Shown piece by piece: positions 23,701 to 33,000 of a DNA stretch of 64,000 bases; within the stretch, counting starts at the first letter, position 1; each line of letters begins with the position of its first letter. The position numbers and the translations under genes are program-made. A model generated the notes under the pieces. That model did no database searches. It saw only the letters and a program-made list of their open reading frames with translations, and was not told where the DNA came from. The DNA lies in assembly GCA_033964015.1 (NCBI GenBank), contig CM066914.1, positions 17,873,637-17,937,636 on the forward strand, written 5' to 3'. This DNA is from Scolanthus callimorphus. Its lineage: Eukaryota; Cnidaria; Anthozoa; Actiniaria; Edwardsiidae.

Positions 23701-26018
23701 AAAAACTTTCAGAGAAAGACCTTATTTGCAGCGGCCACAAATGCACTGAACGCGTGCGAGACAAGCGAGCAAAGTTTACAAAACCTAACTTGACATAAAT
23801 ATACTTGACACAACAAATTTATTTCATGCTAGAAGCAGGTGGAATTCTGTTTTGACAATCATAAACTTTATTTCAGATTCCAAGGTAAAATAACATAAGA
23901 GAGCATGTATTAATTAATTGGTTGGTTTCTTTCAGTTTGAATTGCTTTTGAAAGCTTAACTTAGTTGCTTGTGCATTTTCGGTCAACAAAAATGGGCAGA
24001 ATATTGTCCAGAAAGGTGAACATAGCTAGGTAAACTTCCACAGAAGACATACCTGAAGTATTCTCTTGTGTAAACTTTCTTGTAACAGCTAAACAACCAA
24101 GATTGACAGGAATTTGATCCGGAAAACTGTCCGTATCGCATGTGTTCTTGTAAACTTCTAGTTCATTTTCATCGCTGGCATTTCCCGCCGCTAGATTCAC
24201 AGTCAACGAAGATTTCCCTTCATATCCTTCCATAACAAAGAATGAAAACTAAAACAAGTCTTGCTCAAGTCCATAAGGAATTCACATTTTGCTTTCCAAG
24301 GGTTTCGGAAGATGATTTTCATGAAAAGGAACCGAATTTCTCCCTCCATCCAAAGCCATCTATTGATCTCCCATCTTGTTGACAAGGCTCAAACAGATCG
24401 AGTGGCGTGACAGCTAGCGCGCATTTGATTGGCTCGTTCGCAAAATCCATTGTTTATTTAGCCAATCAGCTTCATGAAATACCTGCACTCATTTGAGTGC
24501 AATTACTTTTTTGGAGTGCAAATTACTTTTGTAATTGCACTGCTCTCGACCAATCAGAATCGAGAAATGTTTGCATCCATATTATTAGTTTATGTACCCC
24601 AAAAATCAAGAGTTGTAATTACGGTCTACTGGAAAGAGTAGTAATAAAGTAATAAATGGTAGTTCTGCATGGAAACCTTAATAATACTAAAATAAATAAG
24701 ATATAAAATGCTCTAATTTGAAATCTAACGTTGTTTGCAACCTCAACAAAAAGACCCACGCCCATTCCTATCAGTGCAAGTTAAAACGAGTTGTCTCTGT
24801 TTGTACCCGTCTGCACGAAAACGATTGTAAAATCAACTTTAAAACATTATCCTCTCATCTGACCATATGTAAACGACGACGTGAAAATCTCTCTGACTTC
24901 TCGTTTTCGAATACTTGTCGACTAAAAACTAAAAACTTTAAAAGTATTACATAATAATTTGTACAATTCCATTTAACTTGTTATCGGGAAGCACGATTTC
25001 ATTGAGTTTGTGATCCGACTCAGCTCCAAGGGGGCGGGCCACGCTTCCCAAGAGGAACTGAGCTGAACTGAATTGAACTGTATTTCAGTGCCCTTGATCT
25101 CTGCAATGTAATAAATACTGTAACTGGGCATTTCGTAACTGACAATTGCTTTGTGTTCCGTTGATTTTGCAGAGTTAAAGACCTAGTAAATAGAGAAAAG
25201 AGTGTAAAGCCCAAGCGAGTCACCAACATGAAGTCAAGTAGATATATACCCAGGAGGGTGAGTACCATTCATGGAAATTCAGAAATTTTATCATTCTTGT
25301 ATTGATATTAGAGCGGATTTCAGATGACCGTCGTGTTTGCAATTGGTTTGCTTTCTCATTGGCTGCTTATTTCTATCAACCAATCAAATTGCGAACTAAT
25401 TACAAGCAAGGAATTACTAGCCAATTGGTTCGACTCCTGATTGGCTGTGCTGGAAACCATTCAGCAGTAAGTTGTAATTACTCTTGTTTCTGATTGGCTA
25501 GTGATTGCACAATTGCGTTTACTTTCACGATGGTCATCTGAAATCTGCTCTAACGCATGGCATAATCAAGGATCCAGCGCAAAATTTCAAGCCCGCGAGT
25601 CGCGGGATCATCGAGCATAAACGCATGACAGAACTGGACGAGATTTTTAGGTGTGATGAGATGTGGCAGTGTTTTCTTTGTGTATAAAGTGCAAGTGGCC
25701 CCAAATCCGAAAACCCGTTTCCAGGAACATTTTGCCCACAGAGGCATTTGCGTTAGTATACAACTATTTCAATAAAGTTGAGTGCTCGATGTTTTATTTT
25801 AGTCCTGGAAAAGTCATGGAATTTCACCGGTGCTTTCTTGTGTGAGCCCTGTGGAATCAACAGAATACTGATACTAATACTTTCCATATTTCATGTTTGC
25901 AATTTTTCAGTCATCCAGGAAAGGCTATATCAAGGAAAAGCTCAATATTCGACTAGGCAAGCGGTCACCGAAAAAAGGCAAGAAGAAATCCAAGTCCAAG
26001 AAAGCCAAGCGTTCTTAA
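11773..26018 (+). CDS. STT3B: Dolichyl-diphosphooligosaccharide-protein glycosyltransferase subunit STT3B
   Basis: Twenty exons give 809 aa: 11773-11969, 13939-14047, 14675-14784, 14968-15056, 15175-15263, 15368-15433, 15768-15870, 15966-16064, 16206-16352, 16681-16729, 17355-17509, 17771-18006, 18713-18915, 19602-19673, 20053-20152, 20699-20872, 21761-21874, 22441-22565 (or 23062-23168), 25173-25257, 25911-26018. The enzyme transfers the dolichol-linked glycan to Asn-X-Ser/Thr in the ER lumen. Seen: [12 protein letters not shown] (first DxD-type acidic loop), [10 protein letters not shown] (second), [11 protein letters not shown] (the SVSE loop), [11 protein letters not shown] (sequon-binding WWDYG, about residues 579-583) and DDINKFLWM. 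The N-terminus GWQSLLTF and basic C-tail are of STT3B rather than STT3A type. Many hydrophobic segments fit a 13-TM protein. The exon 7 donor had to be set at 15871 (GTAATC), four bases after a better-looking GTAAGT, to keep frame. Intron 14 has a GC donor. Confidence 0.95.
11970..13938 (+). other. STT3B intron 1
   Basis: About 2 kb, AT-rich. No exon, MITE pair or RNA gene was recognised. The minus-strand frame at 13432-13722 has no similarity to anything recognised. Confidence 0.5.
14285..14545. mobile_element. Dispersed repeat with hairpin end, in STT3B intron 2
   Basis: It begins with a foldback: AGAATATCGTCTGA, then TTAGCCGAC, mirrored by GTTGGCTAA and TCAGACGATATTCT (14285-14352). The body GCAAAATCGAGCAGGATAAT through CATATTTGGGCAGTGCAT is shared with 228-683. 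The first copy has extra internal sequence and a decayed hairpin. Confidence 0.75.
16956..17213. mobile_element. Palindromic MITE in STT3B intron 10
   Basis: Nearly the whole 258 bp folds on itself. The left arm CATGTGCTACCATTTTCG, then CAACCCCTGAAGCTTG, is mirrored by CAAGCTTCAGGGGTTG and CGAAAATGGTAGCATG. Inner pairing continues through GAGAAGTTATCAC and GTGATAACTTCTC. It has no coding capacity. Confidence 0.9.
18658..18667 (+). promoter_or_regulatory. YY1-type motif in STT3B intron 12
   Basis: AAAATGGCGG lies 45 bp before exon 13. The same motif stands at the PPP5C start and upstream of SMARCE1. It may be chance or may mark an internal promoter; low confidence. Confidence 0.2.
19267..19440. 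mobile_element. MITE in STT3B intron 13
   Basis: The ends ATTGACGATTCCAGCTATA and TATAGCTGGAATTGTCCATT form inverted repeats. The core (GTGGGACATTTGTC ... CATTCTGGTAGTTGTAGGAC) recurs at 21104-21224. Confidence 0.75.
20996..21224. mobile_element. Two adjacent MITE fragments in STT3B intron 16
   Basis: 20996-21095 shares CCTATAGGAGT and AAAGTAATT blocks (reverse complement) with the element at 37303-37432. 21104-21224 is a partial second copy of the 19267-19440 family, lacking the right terminal repeat. Confidence 0.6.
22441..22565 (+). CDS. STT3B: STT3B exon 18, copy A (canonical)
   Basis: 125 nt, phase 0 in and phase 2 out, acceptor TTTGTTTCAG, donor AA|GTGAGT. It encodes [14 protein letters not shown] and then the EIGNKN...[15 protein letters not shown] region of the luminal C-terminal domain. 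This copy aligns best with vertebrate STT3B. Confidence 0.9.
23062..23168 (+). CDS. STT3B: STT3B exon 18, copy B (duplicated alternative exon)
   Basis: 107 nt, phase 0 in and phase 2 out, acceptor CTCCACCGTCAG, donor AA|GTGAGT. It encodes [18 protein letters not shown] and then [18 protein letters not shown]. Over 35 aligned residues it matches copy A at 25 and lacks the first codons (LDFRT). The frame is intact, the splice sites are good and most changes are conservative, so it looks selected rather than decayed. Whether it is expressed cannot be told from DNA. Confidence 0.75.
23519..23681. repeat. 163-bp near-perfect palindrome in STT3B intron 18
   Basis: GTAATCATACGAC at 23519 is mirrored by GTCGTATGATTAC ending at 23681. 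Pairing continues inward through ATTAATTGCACGAGTGAG and CTCACGAGTGTAATTAAT, and through TCGAAATTGCACGAG and GAGTGCAATTTGA. It lies just outside the next element. Confidence 0.85.
23687..24587. mobile_element. Nonautonomous DNA element, about 0.9 kb, with a 5' coding exon inside
   Basis: Inverted ends TAATAATATGGATGCAAA and TTTGCATCCATATTATTA bound the element. On its minus strand a 5'-exon-like reading frame runs from an ATG at 24233 to a strong donor (TTCAG|GTATGT) at about 24054. It is probably an internally deleted copy of a larger transposon, or an element that captured a host exon. Confidence 0.55.
24053..24233 (-). CDS. Unrecognised 5' exon inside a transposon-like element
   Basis: The frame starts [20 protein letters not shown] and continues acidic and Ser-rich to a donor of consensus form. 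The reading frame stays open beyond the donor to 23961. No partner exon with a matching acceptor was found within the element. I do not recognise the protein. It could be the first exon of a lost transposase, a captured host exon, or a chance frame. Confidence 0.25.
25308..25553. mobile_element. MITE in STT3B intron 19
   Basis: TTAGAGCGGATTTCAGATGA followed by CCGTCGTG is mirrored by CACGATGG and then TCATCTGAAATCTGCTCTAA. The AGAGCGG end type is shared with the element at 37303-37432. Confidence 0.85.
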
Positions 26019-26283
26019 TTAGCACCTAATGTAATTTGTACGACCGTCCTCTTGCCCTACTGTAAACTCGCATGGGCCGTTTCGCTCGAAATTCCAAACC
26101 GCGCGAGATACTCGCGTTATCGTACGCAGGCGCAAAGGTGTCTAGTTAAAACTGGAGTGAGTACCAGTAGGATTTTTAGTGTAATTTTCGTTTGTGTTTT
26201 TTTCCATGGAGCAAAGCTCAACAAGTTCTAGCCGTGTAGCATTTGAGACAACTCGAAACTTGTTGCCATGGTCCTCTTAGGAT

Positions 26284-26289
26284 AATAAA
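26284..26289 (+). terminator. Candidate STT3B polyadenylation signal
   Basis: AATAAA lies 266 nt after the STT3B stop codon. It is the first canonical hexamer downstream on this strand that I noticed. Confidence 0.45.
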
Positions 26290-26370
26290 TATATAGAGTC
26301 ATTATCCGAGGACGAAGCAAAGGAGTACTCGGCCGTCCGGAGTCTCCAATGTAGGGATATTTTATCTGTT

Positions 26371-26535
26371 AAGCCCTGGCCAAACGAAACGCAAGGTCAC
26401 GCAAGTCGGCGTAAGTTTTGCTACTTGCATCGACTTGCGAGTCGTTTGGCCACCCCAACGCAAGCGAACGCAAGTCTGTGCAAGTCGCAACTTGCGTCGA
26501 TTTGCTTGAACTTGTGTTTCGTTTGCCCAGGGCTT
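26371..26535. mobile_element. MITE downstream of STT3B
   Basis: AAGCCCTGGCCAAACGAAAC at the left is mirrored by GTTTCGTTTGCCCAGGGCTT at the right. The inner sequence carries many CGCAAGT/ACTTGCG units that also pair. TTA/TAA-like flanks are possible target duplications. Confidence 0.85.
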
Positions 26536-27553
26536 TAGGGACGGACCATTTGACGTTTGAGGGAAGAACATGAGGCCGGCTGTTTTAGTCTGTAAAGGAA
26601 CAGGCAGTAGGCCTCTCCAGTGTGGATATTTTTTCACAAAATATAGAGGATTAAGTCACTTTTGTTATGCAGGAATTTTCGGCCCCTTAAAGGTATTTTT
26701 TTGTTTAAAAAATGCCTCCCTTAAGGGTGGTTGGCCCCTTACGCAACATTACATCCCCGGAGGTGACCGATATCAAGAACATTAGTGGTGGCCTAACCTA
26801 ACAAAGAGGGTTCCGCGTATCAATGCTAGGTAATTTGGGCATCGTTTAGCCAGCGTAAAGCGTTCCCGTGTGTTTTCAAGGAAAGGAAACCCAGAGAAAC
26901 ATGAGAAAGCGTCAGATGTTTGACGAAACACTACGCAGCCTAGGCATCGTTACGAAAGATTCTCTTGTTAGTGATTGTTTCAGATTTTTGTCCGATGTCT
27001 CGACAACATTTCGCTAGATAACGCTTAACAAACACTAAAATAACTGTTCCTCAGGCCCTGGTTGTATTTTCATCCGTGTATAGTAAAAGCAATGGGCGAG
27101 TCCAGCTCCTTTGCCCACTGTAGCAGACATTGCTTTGAGTCGGAAGGCGAAGTCCCAATGTTTTGTGAAATGTTTGCCATACACAACAACGAAACACATG
27201 TAAAGCGTTTCCGATGTATTTGTTATAAATTTAATTCTGAATAAAAGAAATCTTTGAATGTAAAAGTGTGGTCGTCGTTAGTTGCGCGATGCTACTGAAC
27301 GCGTTTCGAAGGGTAGAAGATTGTATAGAATCCGCCCAATCGAGGGCTAGCTACCTCTAGATTTTGGCCAACGCTGAAACCTGAAGTATGCTATCGTAGT
27401 ACCAAACTTTGATGAGTCTTTGCCATTTTACAGCAAGAAGCCATGTAATTCAATGTCTTGACCACAAAAGAGACTGTGTAGCGACAACTACTTCCTTTTG
27501 GAGTATCCTCAACAGCAGTCATTTTTAAAAAGCGTAATGCGGTGGAGGAGGAT

Positions 27554-27834
27554 TTACAGCTAAAATCGTTGCATCGCGACCCGCGTTTTCAAAACGTCCT
27601 AATTTGTTGTTGACTTTGCTGTTCCGCCAGTGAAATCTTATGAGCCAATCAGATTATTGTCCTGTTTCGCCTATTCGCCTAGTGCAGTCACCTGTCGCGG
27701 GAAGCCAGTCTGCACTAGGCGAAACAGGGCAAGAGTTTGATTGGCGGAACAGCAAAGTCAAAAATCAAAGCCAAATTTGATGTTTTTGAAAGCGTGGGTC
27801 GCGATGTAACAGTTTTAGCTGTAAGTCACGGGAT
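27554..27834. mobile_element. MITE between STT3B and SMARCE1
   Basis: The left arm TTACAGCTAAAA, then GCATCGCGACCCGCG, is mirrored by CGTGGGTCGCGATG and then TTTTAGCTGTAA. The inner arms GACTTTGCTGTTCCGCCA and GGCGGAACAGCAAAGTC pair too. The CTGTTTCGCCTA core is shared with the element near 38000-38140. Confidence 0.85.
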
Positions 27835-28427
27835 GAAACCTGGTATTTTTAGGGAAATATATCGCTCTAGTAGACGCGGTAAATATAATTTGGAAATGGA
27901 TACTGAACTTAGTGATAGTATGGCCATGAAGATTTTTGTTCACTGGTCAGAGACGGTCTAGCTATTTTTGGGGGGTTGTCTTGGGAAGAACGCCAGCTTC
28001 CTGTAGCCGTCCCTCCGCGCTGGCGGGTCAAACCTCTAGAGAACACACGCGTGTGTGACCTTGTTGTACGTCAAGCTGTTTGACCGCAACGTCTTGAAGT
28101 TGAAGCTGGATTTCAACTTTGTGAAGAAATTTGTGCTTGAAAAGTGCTTCACTATATCTGTGTTCTGGGCCGTACGCGCGCTTCACTGACGCCGGGTGTA
28201 CAACGAGTATTTCCTTCGCCGGAAGGCGTCGTGCTGGGGATAGATCATTGTTTTTGCCTGGCTCTGACCACTCTTGGTTGTTCGGCAGAACTGACAGAGC
28301 TTAGGTGGTGGGAGAAGATGGGAGTTGTTGATCCTCGGGTTGGCATAAAGTGTTGCGAGGTTTTTTTTGAGCTGAGGAAAAAGCCAGAGGCCTTCACTTC
28401 ACTTTGCTAACCTATCAGAAGATTTAT

Positions 28428-28803
28428 TACACTCTTTTTTTATAAGAACCTTTTTTATAAGAACGTTCAGCCTGAAATTTACCCATATTTTAAGAACATG
28501 CTAAGAACATGCCCGAGGCTCAGAGGAACACAATATATATTACTGTCAGTGATGCGTTCTAAAATCCAGAGTCAAATGTGTTAATAATAAGGACGTTCAA
28601 TATTGTAATTTATAATTCGTTTAACTCTTCTACTATATTCATTGGTATGTATTCCTGCTATGAGATCTATCATATTTCAGGCTGCGACGTCACTGAAATT
28701 TAAGAACATCCGTAAGAATATTTCCAGCCTCAACTGCTTCGAAAATAAGAACGGCCCAGCCTCAACTGAAAATTAGACGTTCTTATATATAAAAAAGAGT
28801 GTA
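28428..28803. mobile_element. MITE with TACACTCTTTTTT ends
   Basis: TACACTCTTTTTTTATAAGA at the left is mirrored by TATATAAAAAAGAGTGTA at the right. Inside are repeated TAAGAAC and CAGCCTGAAATTT / CAGCCTCAACTG blocks, which recur in the element at 35543-36015. Confidence 0.8.
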
Positions 28804-30003
28804 TTTGCCCAGCGCCGTATTAAAAATAGATCAATTTCGATATATTAAATTCTAAACTTGAATACGAGGCGCAAGAAATTGAAAGAAAAGAAATAAAAAT
28901 TTTATTTTTCGATGTCCATGCTATTTCTTTTGTTTTATTCCCCTCGGACTCAAGTAAGAATGTTTTACGGCCGCTTTTTTTTTTGCGATAAAATGATTGA
29001 AATTGTAGAAATAATTTTAAACTGCATTTCGTGATTCGTGCGAGTAATATAATATAATCTGCCTGTCCTTTTCGCTAAACATTTTCACGCGAGCGAATTC
29101 GTTCATCCTATTTACTTGACTGGAAGCAAAAGAAATAAAACAGGACCATACTTCCAGACAAAGAGCTGAAGCGTCGTATGGCGACCGTACGGTTCTTACG
29201 CCCACGCCAGAGATTTCGGCCCTGACAGTCGCTATCCTGGTGCTGAATTGCTCAGTAGTTAGATACCTATGGGTGAGAGTACGCCCGGCCACCAGACCAT
29301 ATAAGGACGCCCCTTGTACCGTTAGTGAACAATCAACATTAATTATGCACCGCCAACGTATTTATAGGCCTGATGAGTGTGTAATAGATCCATGTGGGAA
29401 ACGTTTTTTTTTTTTTAAACTAGCTTATCTATATAACAGCCGCAATGCAGGAATGTTTTTTTTCACAGTTGCCGTTTAGCATGTTTTATTCATCATAATT
29501 CAATAGTATAAACTTCTTTTTAGTTTTCAGTTTTGCGCATGCGCTCACACGTCACACGTATTTTCTGTGAACAGACGTTCATAAAGCTTAGATGAAAGCT
29601 CATCTAAGGACTCCCAGTGTTTTATACTCTCCGCTTCTTAAAAACTATTTTTTGTCCATTTATTCGAATATTTCCATCAATAGTGTTTCTGTTTGTGTAC
29701 GGTTTTTTGCTGGGTTTACATTTGACCGCAAGTGAGCCCGCGAAATACTGTATCTGTAGTGCAGTGGCTGCCTTTAGAGAGCATGCTCAATCACGCAGCA
29801 GATTCAAAATGGCGGACCACGAGTAGTCGACAAAGCACATACAAGATCAATTTAAAATAGCCTATCTCTGAATCACAAATGTTATTCATCAAAACTTGAT
29901 AAGCTTTTCTGACACTAGCTTAATAGTAATCTATATCACGCAAGTCTATTGAGTTCAGAAGTTGGCCTTTGTGGTATTAAATCGAGCGCCAAACTACTTA
30001 GCA
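28804..30003. promoter_or_regulatory. SMARCE1 upstream region
   Basis: An AAAATGGCGG (YY1 type) stands at 29806-29815. The ATG within it opens a five-codon frame (MADHE, stop at 29824-29826) that would act as a short upstream ORF if transcribed. There is a GCGCATGCGC-like CpG stretch near 29535. No gene was seen at 28804-29600; a weak transposase-like frame there was rejected. Confidence 0.35.
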
Positions 30004-33000
30004 ATGTCTGTGTATGGAGGAGCTCCGCGCCAGTACAACCCTGTCATGTCACGGCAGTATAATCAAGGGTTGCCACCGAACTACCAAGCCAACCCACAGC
30101 TACAAGCCATGGCTCAAGGTACAGCGATATAACTGGTAGTTCAGTTGCTTTACAGGGTCTGAAGTTGTCTGCCTAAATCGTCTTTATTGTTTGTTTATTA
30201 TTGCCATGTCGATCTGCACAAACGTTCTAGTTCTAGTTCGAGTTCTACTTTATATTTGAAGTCATTTAACTTGCACGGCGATTTTTCGCCTTATGATGGT
30301 TTTGACAGGTCATGCATATCCAGAGCGTTAGCCTTTTGTTTTCTGCTAATTTATCCAGTATTTGAACAAAAATAAACTATGAATGGTTAATTCCACCATT
30401 TTCTTACATCTATGCAACAGAAATGACAGCTGACAGTGTAGAAGCAAGAAAACATAAATATAAAGTAAATGTAGAGAGATAAAAAGTAGCCTCTGCTCGC
30501 AGGGAAATGGGAGACCTCATTGCTGTGTAGAATTACCTAGTCTCAGACATTTTTGACAAGATAAAAGTTTTTTAGACAGTGAAATGTATGCTAGTTAATT
30601 TTGAACTGCAACTCCAATGCTGTTGGAAGTACCCTTACTATTGTAACAAGTGCAAATGTTGCAAATTCAGAATTTCATGGAAAACAAGTATGTCCTTTGT
30701 CACTATTTTGTGGTTCTTGTGTTGCTTTTCCCTTTCATAAATGGTCAATGGCTTTTAGAATGGTCATTGCCATTTCTGTGAATGGCTGATCGATTTACAG
30801 AAAGGTTTTAGCCATGTTTATCTGTGAGACAATTTGTAATAGACCTCTTCACAGTTTCCACTGCCATTTTGATGAGTAGGCAAGCGGTGCAAAATTCCAG
30901 AGAGATACAGCAAAATGCATTGTCGAAACACAGTGAAAATATTGCATAAATCAACAAAATGCAAGTCTCGGATTTACCCATCGCTACCCTATTCATAAGT
31001 GAAAGATTCTACACATGTAATTTAAAAAAAAACAAATTTCAGAAAATCATGTGCAGCGCACTGGTAAGGGTTTTAGTAAGTAAGTCACAGGTTAGGGTTC
31101 AAGATAGGGGAGAATTATTACAAGGTTTTTCCTCAGCCTTCAGCCTCAGTCAACATTTTCCAGCCCTCGGTCACAGTTTTTCCCTATACGGACCTCCCAG
31201 CTGGTAAATAACAGGCAACCAGACTAATTGTGAAAACTTGTCATTCAACTTGCCAAAGGTGTCCACTGTTACAAAAAGGAAAATTGTGTTGCCATTTCAA
31301 ACCAATTTACATTCATATGGCTTGTCAGTATTTACTCCTAACAAGACCTGTTTTATTTTTTCTTGGCTTGACCTTGTATTTGGGACACTGCACTGACTTG
31401 TATGATGTACTGTAGTATATACATGTAAATGGTGTTTCCTCACCTCTACCTCTACTTTCGTTTCACTTTCAGCTCGCTTCCGTCCTCCCTACCACTCCAA
31501 TTCCCCCATGATGGGACAGGTAAATATATCTGTTAAAGGGGCTCTCATATGCTTGTTGGCCTCTTCTCTGACAAGAAAATAGCTCAAATCGCAATCCAAT
31601 TCCATCCTCTTGATAATAGGTCAAAACAACCTAGAATTGCAAATCCTCCATCCTTGGGAAATAATATATTTCTGCCATGGAATGAAGGGGATGACAACTC
31701 TTGGACTCAAGGAATGGTGAGAAAACCTTGAAATCTCAGGCAAAATAAGAAAATTCTAAGAAAGAAAACTGGGAGAAATACAGAAAATGTATAAAAAACT
31801 GTGGAAAATAATCAGGAAACGTGGTGAAAAAACTTGAGACTCCTGGTAAAACCAGGAGAGTTGGCATCCCTGTACAAAATAATTCCATGCCTGACCACTG
31901 GTCCACTGTGTTTCTAGGGTAGTGGTCAGTGGGGTCCACCAGCCCAGATGACACAGGCGGCATATGCACAGCCAAGATTCTCACCTCAAAGATTCCTCAC
32001 ACAGGTAAAGTTACAATGGGATGTATGCTCTGATAATAATAACACACTTTCACTAATAATATGTGGCTCATCTCCAGTGTAAGAACTCACCAGCTGCGTA
32101 ACAAAGCTTTCTTTGTTTGGTAGAATGAAGGTTGAACCAATCATGATTAAATAGTAACTAAACACAAAGGTGTCCTCAGGGAATGGTTCTTACACTGGAG
32201 ATGACCCTAATATGTCTTATTTTGACTTGATAGCCTGGAGATATCAGAGTGCCCAAGCCTCCCAAGCCACCGGAGAAACCACTTATGCCATACATGAGAT
32301 ATAGTAGAAAGGTATTGTTTTGTTGCATTATCTTTACCATGGTGGTGCGTAATGGTGTGCCTGTGTAGTTCAGTGAAAGTGTGGTGTTGCAAGTGATGTA
32401 AAGCACTAGAACCTCTTTAATTGAAGGTTATGGTGTTTATCATCTGGCAAAAGCATCACCTTTTCTGGAAAAAAGAAATAAGCATCATGATTGATGTGAT
32501 ACTTGCATTTGTGTATGTAGGTGTGGGACCAAGTGAAGAACCAGAATCCTGATTTCAAGTTGTGGGAGATTGGCAAGATTATTGGTCAGATGTGGAGAGA
32601 CCTTGCAGATGATGAAAAGCAGGTATGGGACTCGGGGGGAGGGGGGATTCTCTTGACATGAGTGTGCATCCCAGGCAATGGCCCTGATTTCTTTTTAACA
32701 CAAATATCTTGCATGGTGGTACACATTTTAACTCCCTTGTATGTTTCTGTAGATAATGCAGAATGAACTTGCATAAAACATTAATATAATCCGTTGTACA
32801 GTATTCCATTCATGTTTATTATAATTTTTAAACTTTATTTTAATCTCTTTCAGGAATACATTGAAGAGTATGAGGTTGAAAAGGTAACAATTCTCATGAT
32901 AAATAATTGAATAAAGCACAAGGGAATTATTTGTTCAATGCCCTGGCTGAATCTCACCTTTTCTGAGCCAATCAGAAATTTGTGGTATTCAACTGTTGTG

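Noticed and set aside
23961..24052. Read-through continuation of the 24233 frame to a stop
   Set aside because: A consensus donor lies at 24053 and the residues beyond it look like intron translation; kept only as part of the element note.
29017..29292. Minus-strand frame with a stretch resembling the helix-turn-helix region of Tc1/mariner transposases (GVGVRTVRS)
   Set aside because: Only a few residues match, the frame is short, and the plus strand shows an equally weak transposase-like stretch beside it; I could not support either.
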